Positions 42,617-51,723 of a DNA stretch of 64,000 nucleotides are shown here, in pieces (position 1 is the stretch's first letter; each line of letters starts with the position of its first letter). Made by a program: the position numbers and the translations under genes. The stretch is from the NCBI GenBank assembly GCA_963784175.1, contig CAWAQJ010000004.1, forward strand, positions 1 through 64,000. Reading direction: 5' to 3'. Below the pieces are notes generated by a model, which made no database searches, was not told the origin of the DNA, and worked only from the letters and a program-made list of their open reading frames with translations. This stretch comes from JAIBJN01 sp963784175 (lineage in GTDB: Bacteria > Actinomycetota > Thermoleophilia > Gaiellales > Gaiellaceae).

Positions 42617-43018
42617 TCAGGAGGCGAGTCGCGAGTGCACGATCGCCGTGCACTCGTTCTCGACGTAGTCGAGGCCGGCGGCGTCGGCGATCGCCTTCGC
42701 CTCCGTCGAGACGACTCCGAGTTGGAGCCAGAGCGCTCCCGCCCCGACCTCGACGGCCTGGCGCGCCACGTCGGGGCAGAACTCCGAGCGCCGGAACACG
42801 TCCACGAGGTCGATCGGCTCGTCGATCTCGGCCAGTGAGGCCACGCGGCGCTGCCCGAGGATCTCCGCAGGCCCGACGGGCCGGACCGGGATGACGTGGT
42901 AGCCCTCCTCCAGGAGATAGCGCATGACCGAGTTGCTCGGGCGATGCGGCTTCGGAGAGGCGCCGACGAGAGCGATCGTGCGCGCCTCGGAGAGGATCTC
43001 GGCAGGTGTCCTGGCCAC
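42617..43018 (-). CDS. CoA-binding-domain protein (YccU-like)
   Basis: 133 residues, stand-alone Rossmann-type CoA-binding domain. IALVGASPKPHRPSNSVMRY with the GASxxPxRPS motif, EEGYHVIPVRP, ALWLQLGVVSTEA and GLDYVENECTAIVH are diagnostic. Often annotated as a CoA-binding protein of unknown role. GTG start. Divergent from the nitrilase. Confidence 0.93.
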   Translation of the reverse strand: MARTPAEILSEARTIALVGASPKPHRPSNSVMRYLLEEGYHVIPVRPVGPAEILGQRRVASLAEIDEPIDLVDVFRRSEFCPDVARQAVEVGAGALWLQLGVVSTEAKAIADAAGLDYVENECTAIVHSRLAS

Positions 43019-43040
43019 AGCTCAAGGCTATCCTTCGCCC

Positions 43041-43877
43041 ATGGCCGATCGTCTACGCATCGCCTGCGTCCAGTTCTGCGCCTCCGGCTCGAAGGCCGAG
43101 AACCTCGAGCGCATGGAGCCGCTCGTTGCCCGCGCGGCGTCGACCGGTGCCGACCTCGTCCTCCTGCCCGAGAAGTGGAACGGGATCGGGACGCACGAGA
43201 TCATCCTGGACGTCGCCGAGCCGCTCGACTCCGGCGAGTCGGTCGGGGCGATGAGCGCGTGGGCGAAGCAGCACGGGATCACGCTCGTCGGCGGCTCGAT
43301 CGTGGAGCGTCGCGAGGGGCGCGAGAAGCTCTCGAACACGTGCGTCGTCTTCGACCCCGAAGGCGAGATCTCCGCGACCTACCGCAAGATCCACATGTTC
43401 GACGTCGAGGTCGGCGGCCAGGTCTACCGCGAGTCGGACAGCGAGGAGCCCGGAGAGGGCCCGATGAGCTGCGACGTCGAGGGCTGGAGGCTCGGACTGA
43501 CGGTCTGCTACGACCTGCGCTTCCCCGAGCTGTACCGCATCCTCGCCGTCGAGGGCGCGGAGATCATCACGGTCCCCGCCGCGTTCACGCTCTACACGGG
43601 CAAGGACCACTGGGAGCTCCTCCTGCGCGCTCGGGCGGTCGAGAACCAGTGCTTCGTCGCCGCCGCCAACCAGTGGGGCGTGCACGAGGGGGGCAAGGCC
43701 TCCTACGGCCGTAGCTCGATCATCGACCCCTGGGGCGTCGTCCTGGCGCAGGCGCCGGACGAGGACTCGGTCATCTCCGCCGAGCTGGACCGGGCGCACA
43801 TGGACCGCATCCGACGCAGCCTCCCGTCGCTGGCCAACCGCCAGCCCGCCGCGTACACGTGGCCAGCGGAGGTCTAG
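43041..43877 (+). CDS. Carbon-nitrogen hydrolase (nitrilase superfamily)
   Basis: 278 residues. The Glu-Lys-Cys triad is present: LLPEKWNGIG, TYRKIHMFDVEVGG, LTVCYDLRFPELYR. The TYRKIHMFDVEV and GLTVCYDLRFPELYR segments resemble omega-amidase/Nit1-type deaminated glutathione amidases, so C-N bond hydrolysis of a small amide is likely. TATCCT 6 nt before the ATG suggests a leaderless start. Overlaps the next gene by 19 nt. Confidence 0.92.
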   Translation: MADRLRIACVQFCASGSKAENLERMEPLVARAASTGADLVLLPEKWNGIGTHEIILDVAEPLDSGESVGAMSAWAKQHGITLVGGSIVERREGREKLSNTCVVFDPEGEISATYRKIHMFDVEVGGQVYRESDSEEPGEGPMSCDVEGWRLGLTVCYDLRFPELYRILAVEGAEIITVPAAFTLYTGKDHWELLLRARAVENQCFVAAANQWGVHEGGKASYGRSSIIDPWGVVLAQAPDEDSVISAELDRAHMDRIRRSLPSLANRQPAAYTWPAEV

Positions 43878-44569
43878 AGGGCCCGCGTCGCGTCGAGGCT
43901 GTCCTCTTCGACGTCGACTTCACGCTCGCCAAGCCCGGCCCGCTCCTCGGGCCCGAGGGCTACCGCGAGGCCGGCGCGCGCCACGGCCTGACGCTCGACC
44001 CCGAGCTCTACGTGCAGGCGCGCGCGGCGGCGATCGAGGACCTCCACCACCACCCGGAGCTCGAGCACGACGAGGAGATCTGGGTGCGGTTCACGACCGA
44101 CATCGTGCGCGGCATGGGCGGCGACGGCCCGCGCGCCGAGGAGGTCGCGCGGGCGATCACGAACGGCTGGCTCCATTCGGCCAACTTCGAGCTCTACGAG
44201 GACACGCTGCCCGTGCTCGCGGAGCTCCGGGCCCAAGGTCTCCGCATCGGGCTCGTCTCGAACACGAGCCGCGACCTGGACGCCTTCGTCGACCACTTCT
44301 CGCTCGACGTGGACGCGTGGATCTCCTCCGGCGTGCACGGCAAGGTCAAGCCCGACCCCTCCATCTTCCGCGTCATCCTCGGCCGGCTCGAGGTCGAGCC
44401 CCAGGCAGCCGTGATGGTCGGCGACTCTCTCCTCGACGACGTCGAGGGTGCCCGCGCTCTCGGCATGCAGGCGTACCTGATCGACCGGGAGGGCCGCTTC
44501 CCGGACCGGGACGACGCCCTTCCGACCCTTCTGGCGCTACCCGCGCTCCTCGGTCTGGGCCCTGGCTAG
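43859..44569 (+). CDS. HAD-family hydrolase
   Basis: 236 residues. Motif I AVLFDVDFTLAKPGP (nucleophile Asp, with Phe replacing the usual Gly after DxD), motif II LVSNTSRDLD, motif III Lys in GKVKPDPSIF, motif IV VMVGDSLLDDVEGAR. Helical C1 cap. GTG start within the nitrilase end, so cotranscribed and probably coupled. Substrate unknown. Confidence 0.92.
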   Translation: MASGGLEGPRRVEAVLFDVDFTLAKPGPLLGPEGYREAGARHGLTLDPELYVQARAAAIEDLHHHPELEHDEEIWVRFTTDIVRGMGGDGPRAEEVARAITNGWLHSANFELYEDTLPVLAELRAQGLRIGLVSNTSRDLDAFVDHFSLDVDAWISSGVHGKVKPDPSIFRVILGRLEVEPQAAVMVGDSLLDDVEGARALGMQAYLIDREGRFPDRDDALPTLLALPALLGLGPG

Positions 44570-45084
44570 AGGCAGGGCGAGCGGCCCGGCGCGAGGAGCC
44601 CGAAGCCCCAGACCAGCTCGTCGTACACGTAGAAGGCGCTCGTCGCCGTCGGGTCGTCGCGGACGAGGGCGATGTAGTCACCGCAGTCCTCTTCGGCGAG
44701 CTCGCCGTACGTGGCGCCGATCTCGCCGGCCTGTTGGCCGAGCGCCAGCCCCTCCGGGGTGTCCCAGCCCTCCGGCTTCCAGACCGTGAACGCGTGCACC
44801 ACGCGCCCGCTGCGGAAGACCACGCCCGCGCCCTCCGGCTGGAACGGGTTCTCGTTGAAGTACCAGGTCGTCTGACGGCAGTCCCGGCACTCGCCGTGAC
44901 GCTGCCCCCAGGTCTCGAGCACCTGGGCCCTGGTCATCCCGAGCTCGATGCCGGCCAGGCTCACCCCGGGCGTGAACGTTCCGCCGGTCGGCGGCTCCGC
45001 CGCGGCCGGTGCACCCACCAGGAGCGCCGCGGCCGCGAGCGCGAGGCCCGTCAGCGCGAGCGGGCGAGGAGCGCGGGCGCCCAC
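44566..45084 (-). CDS. Secreted protein of unknown function
   Basis: 172 residues. Signal peptide LALTGLALAAAALLVGAPAAA, then mature EPPTGGTFTPGVSLAGIELG. GIELGMTRAQVLETWGQRHG resembles the start of small outer-surface SmpA/BamE-like or ‘LGMTxxQV’ domains, followed by a CRDC pair and further Cys that may form disulfides. GTG 45084 lies inside the end of the acyl-CoA dehydrogenase (34-nt overlap), so it is the downstream gene of that operon. Confidence 0.7.
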   Translation of the reverse strand: MGARAPRPLALTGLALAAAALLVGAPAAAEPPTGGTFTPGVSLAGIELGMTRAQVLETWGQRHGECRDCRQTTWYFNENPFQPEGAGVVFRSGRVVHAFTVWKPEGWDTPEGLALGQQAGEIGATYGELAEEDCGDYIALVRDDPTATSAFYVYDELVWGFGLLAPGRSPCL

Positions 45085-46268
45085 GAGGCGAGCGGGGATA
45101 TGTCCCCGCCCCGGCCGTTGAGGTCGCGGTATCCGAGCGCGTGCTCGGCCTGCAACATCTTGTGAATCTGCGTCGTGCCCTCGTAGATGATGGGCGCGCG
45201 GGCGTTGCGGAAGTACCGCTCGATGCCGTACTCGCCGGAGTAGCCGTACGCACCGTGCACCTGGATCGCGAGGTGCGCGGCCTTGAACGCGCATTCGGTT
45301 GCGTGCCACTTGGCGAGGCTCGTCTCCCGGGTGTTGCGCACGCCCTGATCCTTGAGCCAGGCGGCCTGCATGACGAGGAGCTTCGACGTCTCGTAGTCGA
45401 GCACCATCTGGGCGATCATGTCCTGCACGAACTGGTTCTTGCCGATCGGCTTGCCGAAGGTCTCACGCTCGCGCGCGTACTCGACCGAGCGCTCGAGGCA
45501 GGCGCGGATGACGCCGCAGGCGCCGGCCGCGACCGTGAAGCGGCCCTGGTCGAGGCCGTACATGGCGATCTCGAAGCCCTGGCCCTCCTCGCCGACGAGG
45601 TTCTCGGCGGGCACCTCGACGTTCTCGAAGAAGAGCTCGCCGGTCGAGCCGGCCCACACGCCGAGCTTGTGCTCGGTCTCCTGCGCGGAAAGCCCGGGCA
45701 TCCCCTTCTCGAGCACGAAGGCCGAGATGCCCTTGTGCTTCGCGTCGGGGTCCGTCTTCGCGAAGACGAGCGCGTGGTCGGCGACCGCCGCATACGAGAT
45801 CCAGTTCTTCTGGCCGTTGAGGACGTAGCCGTCGCCCTCCTTGCGCGCCGTCGTCCGCATAGCGGCGACGTCCGAGCCCGCGGCCGGCTCGGTGAGGCCG
45901 AAGCACGCGATCTTCTCCCCGCGCGCCTGCGGCGCGAGGTAGCGCTCCTTCTGCTCCTCGCTGGCGTAGCGGAGCAGCGAGAGCGAGTTGAGGCCCACGT
46001 GGACGGAGATCAGCGTGCGGAAGGCGGCCTCGCCGCGCTCGATCTCCTCGCAGGAAAGCGCCTCGGAGACGAAGTCCATTCCGGCTCCGCCGTACTCCTC
46101 CGGAATGACGACTCCGAGCAGCCCGAGCTCGGCCATTCCCTCGATCACGGACATGTCGAGGTGATGGTTGATGTCGTTCTCGATCGCGTTCGGAAGCACG
46201 CGCTCGTCCACGAACTGGCGGACTGTTGCCTGCACCTCGCGCTGCTCCGGAGTGAGCTCGAAATTCAC
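45051..46268 (-). CDS. Acyl-CoA dehydrogenase
   Basis: 405 residues, FAD-dependent alpha,beta-dehydrogenation of an acyl-CoA. MNFELTPEQREVQATVRQFV, FGLTEPAAGSDVAAMRTTAR and NGQKNWISYA (FAD/substrate binding), GLDQGRFTVAAGACGVIRAC, catalytic-base region YFRNARAPIIYEGTTQIHKM with the Glu in YEGT. Chain-length preference cannot be read. No ETF or thiolase genes nearby. Confidence 0.95.
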   Translation of the reverse strand: MNFELTPEQREVQATVRQFVDERVLPNAIENDINHHLDMSVIEGMAELGLLGVVIPEEYGGAGMDFVSEALSCEEIERGEAAFRTLISVHVGLNSLSLLRYASEEQKERYLAPQARGEKIACFGLTEPAAGSDVAAMRTTARKEGDGYVLNGQKNWISYAAVADHALVFAKTDPDAKHKGISAFVLEKGMPGLSAQETEHKLGVWAGSTGELFFENVEVPAENLVGEEGQGFEIAMYGLDQGRFTVAAGACGVIRACLERSVEYARERETFGKPIGKNQFVQDMIAQMVLDYETSKLLVMQAAWLKDQGVRNTRETSLAKWHATECAFKAAHLAIQVHGAYGYSGEYGIERYFRNARAPIIYEGTTQIHKMLQAEHALGYRDLNGRGGDISPLASWAPALLARSR

Positions 46269-46379
46269 GGGCCTAGTGTACGCGGACGGTTGCTAGACTC
46301 GGACCCCTTGCGCGCGGAGGCTGGTGTCCGGCCTGTCCGGAGAGACCGTGCTGTCCGCTCGACGGGCAGGCGGAGTCGC

Positions 46380-48191
46380 GTGGTCCGCCGCCTGGCGAAG
46401 ATCGCGCTCGCAAGCACCCTCGTGCTCGTCCTTCTGGCCCTGGCCGCGGGGCTCGTCTTCGCCGGCTCGGCGAGCCACATCGCGGCCGGCGTTGAGATCG
46501 CCGGCGTCAACGTCGGCGGCCTGACCGCGGACGAGGCCCAGGCGAGGCTCGAAGCGGTCGCCCGGCGCTACGAGTCCGTCCCGGTCGCCTTCACGGCGGG
46601 CGGTGCGACGTTCCCGCTTCGGCCCTCGGACGTCGAGGCACGCGCGAACTGGGCTGCGGCGGCCGAGGAGGCCCTGGAGCGCGGCGACGGGCCGGTCCCG
46701 CTGCGCGGCCTCGAGCGCCTCTGGCTCCGCACGACGGGGGCCAACGTCGAGCCCTCGGTCGAGGTCTACGAGCCGGGGCTCGCCTACCGCTTGAACCAGA
46801 TCGCCGCCGAGGTCGACGAGCCCGCCCGCGAGGCAGCGCTCGTCCTCAACGGGCTCGAGCCGGAGGTCGTGCCCGGCCAGGCCGGCCTCAAGCTCGACCA
46901 GGAGGCCTCGGCCGGCATCGTCCTCGCCGCTCTCGCCGGATTCGAGCGTGTGGAGACGCCGCTCCCCGTCGCCGTCGACCGGCCGGATGTGACCCAGCAG
47001 GAGATGGCGGCGATAGCCGCTCAGACGCGCACCGTGCTCTCGGCGCCGGTCAAGCTGACGTTCAGCGGGGCTGCCGTGAACGTGCGCCCACAGCAGATGG
47101 CGCGGCTGCTCGACCTGCCTTCGGGCGGTCAGACTGAGCTCGGCATCGACCAGAAGGCTGCCACCCGGCGCCTCCGCAACCTCTCGCGTGGCGTGGCGCG
47201 GCCGCCGCGCAACGCCGACTTCGCCGTCAACGCCGCCGGACGCGTGAGCGTCGTCCCGTCACGCGCAGGGCGGACGCTCGACGTCGCCGCGACCTCCGCC
47301 GCCCTCCTCGAGGCGGCCTCCCGGACGACGAACCGGACGGCCGCCCTCGTCGTCGTCGAGCGCCAGCCGCAGACGACGACGAAGGAGGCGCGCGCGCTCG
47401 GCATCCAGCGCCAGTTCGCCTCCTACGCGACGCTCTACTCCGGCACCTCCGACCGGATCCGGAACCTGCAGCTTGCGATCGGGCTCCTCGACGGAGCGCG
47501 CATCGCGCCCGGCGCGACCTGGTCGTTCAACGAGCGCGTCGGACCGCGCACAGAGGAGCGGGGTTTCCGCTCCGCGCCCGTGATCCTCGACGGCGAATAC
47601 GAGGAGGGCGTCGGCGGCGGCGTCTCGCAGGTCGCCACGACCGTCTTCAACGCCGCGTGGGAAGCGGGGATCAAGATCGCGGAGCGGACCGCGCACGCGC
47701 TCTACATCAGCCGCTACCCGACCGGACGTGACGCGACCGTCAACTACCCGGACGTCGATCTCAAGCTGCGAAACGACACGAAGCGCTGGATCGTGCTCAA
47801 GGCCGGCTACGACGAGAGCGGGATCGTCGTGCGGGTTCTCGGCGGCGGGCCCGAGCGGCGCGTGGAGAGCATTGCAGGCGAGCTGAAGACCACCGGGCCG
47901 CCGAAGGTCGAGCGCCTGTCCGACCCGACGCTCTTCGTGGGCGACCGCGTCGTCGTGGAGGGCGGAGAGCCCTCCCGCGCGGTCACCGTCGAGCGGATCG
48001 TCTACCTGGGCGACGAGGTCCTGTACCGCGAGAGCTGGTACACGGGCTACCGGTCGGAGAAGAAGATCGTCCGCGTGGGCACGAAGCCGCGGCCGGTGAC
48101 CCCTCCGCCGACGCCTCCTGAGGACGAGGACAAGCCGAAGGACGGCGACCCGCCGCCCGGCGGTGGCGGTGGCGGCGGCGGCCGCCGCTAG
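46380..48191 (+). CDS. VanW-family protein with G5 domain
   Basis: 603 residues. One N-terminal membrane helix (LASTLVLVLLALAAGLVFAG), two repeated YoaR-like peptidoglycan-binding-type segments, the VanW domain (about 365-490: GATWSFNERVGPRTEERGF, GGGVSQVATTVFNAAWEAG, YISRYPTGRDATVNYPD), a G5 domain (about 515-575) and a Pro/Asp then Gly-rich tail. GTG chosen for its signal-anchor and GGCGGAG binding site. Cell-envelope role inferred; vancomycin resistance should not be inferred. Confidence 0.92.
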   Translation: MVRRLAKIALASTLVLVLLALAAGLVFAGSASHIAAGVEIAGVNVGGLTADEAQARLEAVARRYESVPVAFTAGGATFPLRPSDVEARANWAAAAEEALERGDGPVPLRGLERLWLRTTGANVEPSVEVYEPGLAYRLNQIAAEVDEPAREAALVLNGLEPEVVPGQAGLKLDQEASAGIVLAALAGFERVETPLPVAVDRPDVTQQEMAAIAAQTRTVLSAPVKLTFSGAAVNVRPQQMARLLDLPSGGQTELGIDQKAATRRLRNLSRGVARPPRNADFAVNAAGRVSVVPSRAGRTLDVAATSAALLEAASRTTNRTAALVVVERQPQTTTKEARALGIQRQFASYATLYSGTSDRIRNLQLAIGLLDGARIAPGATWSFNERVGPRTEERGFRSAPVILDGEYEEGVGGGVSQVATTVFNAAWEAGIKIAERTAHALYISRYPTGRDATVNYPDVDLKLRNDTKRWIVLKAGYDESGIVVRVLGGGPERRVESIAGELKTTGPPKVERLSDPTLFVGDRVVVEGGEPSRAVTVERIVYLGDEVLYRESWYTGYRSEKKIVRVGTKPRPVTPPPTPPEDEDKPKDGDPPPGGGGGGGGRR

Positions 48192-48608
48192 CCTTCGACG
48201 CCCGCGATCGCCTCGGCCAGCCAGGTAGGCATGCGCGTCGGCCGCAGCGTCTCGGCGTTCACGCAGGCGTGGGCCGTCCAGCCGTCCGCGACGATCGCCG
48301 GCGGGTCGCTCGTGCGCTCGACGACGTACTCGAAGCGGAAGCGGGCGCCGCGGACGTCGACGGCGCGGACATGGATCCGCAGCTCGTCGTCGAACCGCAC
48401 CCCGCTCGCGGTAGCGCACCGAGGCCTCCGTGGTGGTGGCGTCGACGCCTTGCTCCACCAGGCCCTTGTAGCCGCCGGGGAACTGGGCCAGGTAGGCGAC
48501 CCGCGCGATCTCGAACCAGACGAGATAGACCGCGTTGTGGACGACGCCCTGGGCGTCGGTCTCGTTGAAGCGCACGGTCAGGTCCGTCGCGAAGCGGTAG
48601 CCGTCCAT
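48188..48608 (-). pseudogene. Acyl-CoA thioesterase (hotdog fold), frameshifted near 48400
   Basis: 4HBT/YbgC-like thioesterase of about 139 residues when repaired. MDGYRFATDLTVRFNETDAQ with the catalytic Asp, GVVHNAVYLVWFEIARVAYL helix, then VRYRER; the continuation VRFDDELRIHVRAVDVRGAR and RFRFEYVVERTSDPPAIVAD lies in another frame. The break falls in a CCCC run (48400-48403); one C fewer restores YRERVRFDDEL. Stop overlaps the VanW gene's stop region by 4 nt. Confidence 0.8.
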
Positions 48609-48667
48609 CGAGCCGGAACTTTCGCAGCACCGCTCGTGTCCAAGCAACCGAGATGAAGGAGGACACG

Positions 48668-49574
48668 ATGAGGAAGGTCTTGCTCGTACTGCTCGTCGGC
48701 GTGCTGTCGCTCACCGCAGCGGCCTGCTCGTCGGGAGACAACGACGACGAGGGCGCGGGCGCCGACTATGGGGCCGCCGCCGCGGAAGAGACGGCCGCCG
48801 ACGCTGGGGAAGCCGAGTCCGGCGGTGGCGAGGACGCTGTCGCCGTGGCGCAGGGGAGCTCCGTTCCCTCGGTCGGGCCGCGCGTGATCCAGACGGCCTC
48901 GCTGGTGCTCTCGGTTCCCAGGAACGAATTCGAGAAGGTCGTCGACCGGGCGCGCGTGCTTGCAACCTCGAGCGGCGGCTTCGTCGTCGAGTCGAGCGCC
49001 TCGCAGAGCGGCGGGGACGGCAGGCTCGTCAGCGGGAGCCTCGTCGTGCGCATCCCGGAGCGGAGCTATGCGCGCGTGATGGAGCAGCTTTCGGGGCTCG
49101 GCCGTGTGGAAGGGCGCGAGGAGGCGGGCCAGGACGTCTCGCAGGAGTTCGTCGACCTCGAGGCGACGGGAGCGCCATCTCGAGGCCGTGGAGAGCCAGC
49201 TCCTGAACCTGCTCGACGAGACGAACACGGTCGCCGAGGCGCTGACGGTGCAATCGCAGCTGAACCAGGTGCAGCTCGACCTGGAGCAGGCGCGCGGGCG
49301 CCTCCAGTACCTCGAAGACCAGGTCGCCTTCGCCACGATCTCGCTCGACGTTCGTGAGCGCCAGGTAGTCGCCGCCGCCGACGACGGCGGGCCGTGGAGC
49401 ATCGTGGACGCCTGGGGAACCGCCGCTCGCGGGTTCGTGACCGTGGTCGGCTGGATCCTGATCGCGGCGGCGACGATCGCCCCGCTCGTCATCCTGCTCG
49501 TCCTCGCCTTCCTCGGCGCCCGGGTCGCCTACCGGCGCGGCATCCCGGGGATCAAGCGGACTCCCAGCGCCTAG
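48668..49574 (+). pseudogene. DUF4349-domain lipoprotein, frameshifted near 49166
   Basis: About 300 residues when repaired. ATG behind AAGGAGG (48656-48662), signal peptide VLLVLLVGVLSLTAAAC with a lipobox. The DUF4349 region begins RVIQTASLVLSVPRNEFEKV, goes through GSLVVRIPERSYARVMEQL, and after the break resumes HLEAVESQLLNLLDETNTV, a coiled coil, then a membrane helix (GWILIAAATIAPLVILLVLA) and a basic end. Removing A49166 joins LEA to RERHLEAVE. Such proteins are often proposed envelope sensors; role unknown. Confidence 0.8.
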
Positions 49575-49627
49575 CCCTCGGGCCTCCCGGGTATCGTCTC
49601 CATGGCGAACGACCTGGGAGGCCCAGC

Positions 49628-50074
49628 ATGGCCAAGAAAAAGACGACGAAGAAGGAGACGGAGGCCGGGACGATCGGCCGCCTCTCCAAGCGCGGAGAGG
49701 AAGCGGTCTCGTGGCTCGTCGACGAGCTGACCAAGAACGAGCGCGTCACCGAGGCGCTCGCGAGGGCGATGGCAGCGAAGGGCAGGGTCGAGGAGGGCTC
49801 GCGCAAGGCCCTGGGGCAGGTGGGCGTCGCGGCCTCGGACGAGCTCAAGGACCTGCGCAAGCACATCGAGCAGCTCGAGAAGCGCCTGGCCAAGCTCGAG
49901 GGCGGTGCGAAGCCCAAGCCCGGCGCCAAGACCCCTGCGAGCAAGGCGACGACGCGGTCGCGGGCGAAGAAGACGCCTGCCGACACGCCTGCCGACACGC
50001 CTTCCCCGGCCCCCGGCCGCGCGGTCGGCGGCGGCACCGGCCGAGGCTCCGGCTCGGGCGGGACAGCCGCCTAG
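49628..50074 (+). CDS. Hypothetical Lys/Ala-rich coiled-coil protein
   Basis: 148 residues. Lys-rich start MAKKKTTKKETEAGTIGRLS, a helical core (LVDELTKNERVTEALARAMA; LKDLRKHIEQLEKRLAKLEG) resembling phasin or poly(hydroxyalkanoate)-granule-associated proteins, then a Lys/Ala/Pro tail (KTPASKATTRSRAKKTPADT) reminiscent of histone H1-like nucleoid proteins, ending Gly-rich. Neither identity is secure. Ends 4 nt inside the convergent lipid kinase. Confidence 0.7.
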   Translation: MAKKKTTKKETEAGTIGRLSKRGEEAVSWLVDELTKNERVTEALARAMAAKGRVEEGSRKALGQVGVAASDELKDLRKHIEQLEKRLAKLEGGAKPKPGAKTPASKATTRSRAKKTPADTPADTPSPAPGRAVGGGTGRGSGSGGTAA

Positions 50075-50991
50075 GCGGGGACCCGCACCCGAAGAGCGCC
50101 GGGCACGATCTCGAACGTCGCGGGAGTCGTTCCCGGCTGCTCGCCGTCGAGGGCGATCGGCAGCGGGATCGCAGTCTCGACGCGCACCCGCTTTCCGCGC
50201 ACGACCTCGGCGCGGGGGTGCGGCAGGTACGTGCCGCGGTAGATCCCCGGGAGCGTGCGCACGAAGTCGACCTTCGTCGCGTCGCCGATGAGAGCCACGT
50301 CGAAGAGCCCGTCCGAGGGGTCGGCCTCCGGCGTGAGCCGCATCCCGCCGGCGAGCTCGCTTCCGATCGCCGCGATGACCTCGAGCATCTTCCCTGAGCG
50401 CCGCTCGTCGTCGATCTCGACCTCGTACTCCGAGTTCCGCCAGCGCATGAAGACGGTGCTCGTCGCCCAGAAGAACGAGACCTTGCCCCCGAGCGCCTTC
50501 GAGCTCGTGTTCGCGCGTGCGGCCACGGCCCCGCTGATGCCGGCGCCCGCGAAGTTCGTGAAATAGGACTCGGTCGGCGACCCGTCCCAGGCCGTGAAGG
50601 ACGCGTGGCCCACGTCGACGACGCGCGTCGTCCCGGCGTGCGCGGCCTGCAGCGCCCCCTCGACGTTCCGCGGGATCCCGAAGCTGCGGGCGAAGTCCTT
50701 GCCGGTGCCCCGGGGGATGGTGGCGAGCTCGGCCCGCTTCTCGGGCTCGACCTGCATGAGCCCGTTCGCCGCCTCGTTCACGGTGCCGTCGCCGCCGACG
50801 GCGACGACGAGCCGGGCGCCCTGCTCGGACGCGGAACGGGCGAGGTCGGCGATCTGGCCCGGCCGCTCGCTGAGGAGCGACGGGCCTCTGAGCCCGAGCT
50901 CGGCGGCCCGGCGTGCGATCTCGGGCCAACGCCGCCGCGTCGACCCGTTCGCCGAGGCGGGGTTGACCACGAAGACGACGTCTTCGTCCAC
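50071..50991 (-). CDS. Diacylglycerol/lipid kinase (YegS/BmrU family)
   Basis: 306 residues. VFVVNPASANGSTRRRWPEI, the catalytic LVVAVGGDGTVNEAANGLM loop, IPRGTGKDFARSFGIP and a C-terminal LDGEQPGT nucleotide/lipid segment are all conserved. Likely phosphorylates diacylglycerol or a related lipid at the membrane. Start abuts the deoD stop. Confidence 0.93.
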   Translation of the reverse strand: MDEDVVFVVNPASANGSTRRRWPEIARRAAELGLRGPSLLSERPGQIADLARSASEQGARLVVAVGGDGTVNEAANGLMQVEPEKRAELATIPRGTGKDFARSFGIPRNVEGALQAAHAGTTRVVDVGHASFTAWDGSPTESYFTNFAGAGISGAVAARANTSSKALGGKVSFFWATSTVFMRWRNSEYEVEIDDERRSGKMLEVIAAIGSELAGGMRLTPEADPSDGLFDVALIGDATKVDFVRTLPGIYRGTYLPHPRAEVVRGKRVRVETAIPLPIALDGEQPGTTPATFEIVPGALRVRVPA

Positions 50992-51704
50992 TAGTGCTTG
51001 GTGTCGGTCGCGACCGCGAGCGCGAGCTCGGTCATCTGGTCGACCGCGGCCTTCATCTCCTCGTCGCTGATGCGCACGAACTCACCCTCGATGACGACGT
51101 CGCTGACCGTGAGCAAGCACCCCGCCTTCACCTTGCGCAGCGCGCCGAGGGTGAAGAGGACGGCCGCCTCCATCTCCACGGCGAGGATGCCGCGGTCCGA
51201 CCAGCGCTGGTACTGCCCCTGGTCGGAGTTGTAGAAGACGTCGCTCGAGACGATCGGCCCGACGCGCACGGGCTTCCCGAGCTCCTTGGCGGCGTGGACG
51301 GCGCCGTGGACGAGGTCCCAGTCGGCCGTCGGCGCGTGCGGCTCGCCGACGATGTGTGTGGCGGTCGCGTCGGCCGGCACCGCCGAGATCGCGACCACGA
51401 GGTCGCCGAGCTTCATGTCGGGCTGGAGGCCGCCGCAGGTGCCGATGCGGAGCATCCGCTTGACGCCGAGCATGGCCAGCTCCTCGATCACGATCGCTGC
51501 CGAGGGGCAGCCCATGCCGGTCGCCTGCACAGAGACAGGCTGTCCACGGAAGGTTCCGGTGAAGCCGAGCATCCCGCGCTCCCAGTTCCGCTGCTCGACG
51601 TTTTCGAGAAATGTCTCGGCGACGTACTTCGCGCGCAGGGGGTCGCCGGGGAGGAGGCAGGCCTCGGCGTACTCGCCGGGCTCTGCACGAACGTGAATAG
51701 GCAT
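50991..51704 (-). CDS. deoD: DeoD-type purine-nucleoside phosphorylase
   Basis: 237 residues, hexameric NP-I type. MPIHVRAEPGEYAEACLLPG, ENVEQRNWERGMLGFTG, GMGCPSAAIVIEELAMLGV, phosphate/ribose site RIGTCGGLQ, AVEMEAAVLFTLG and the catalytic Asp in LTVSDVV. Cleaves purine (deoxy)nucleosides with phosphate. Its start is back-to-back with the divergent GNAT gene. Confidence 0.95.
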   Translation of the reverse strand: MPIHVRAEPGEYAEACLLPGDPLRAKYVAETFLENVEQRNWERGMLGFTGTFRGQPVSVQATGMGCPSAAIVIEELAMLGVKRMLRIGTCGGLQPDMKLGDLVVAISAVPADATATHIVGEPHAPTADWDLVHGAVHAAKELGKPVRVGPIVSSDVFYNSDQGQYQRWSDRGILAVEMEAAVLFTLGALRKVKAGCLLTVSDVVIEGEFVRISDEEMKAAVDQMTELALAVATDTKH

Positions 51705-51723
51705 GGCGCTATCGTCCCCGCCG

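Noticed and set aside
45009..46379. Long upstream extension of the VanW frame (over 450 codons)
   Set aside because: It is antisense to the acyl-CoA dehydrogenase and has no signal peptide; the GTG at 46380 gives a proper membrane anchor and binding site.
46380..48191. Vancomycin resistance
   Set aside because: VanW-domain proteins are widespread envelope proteins; no vanHAX or vanRS genes are present.
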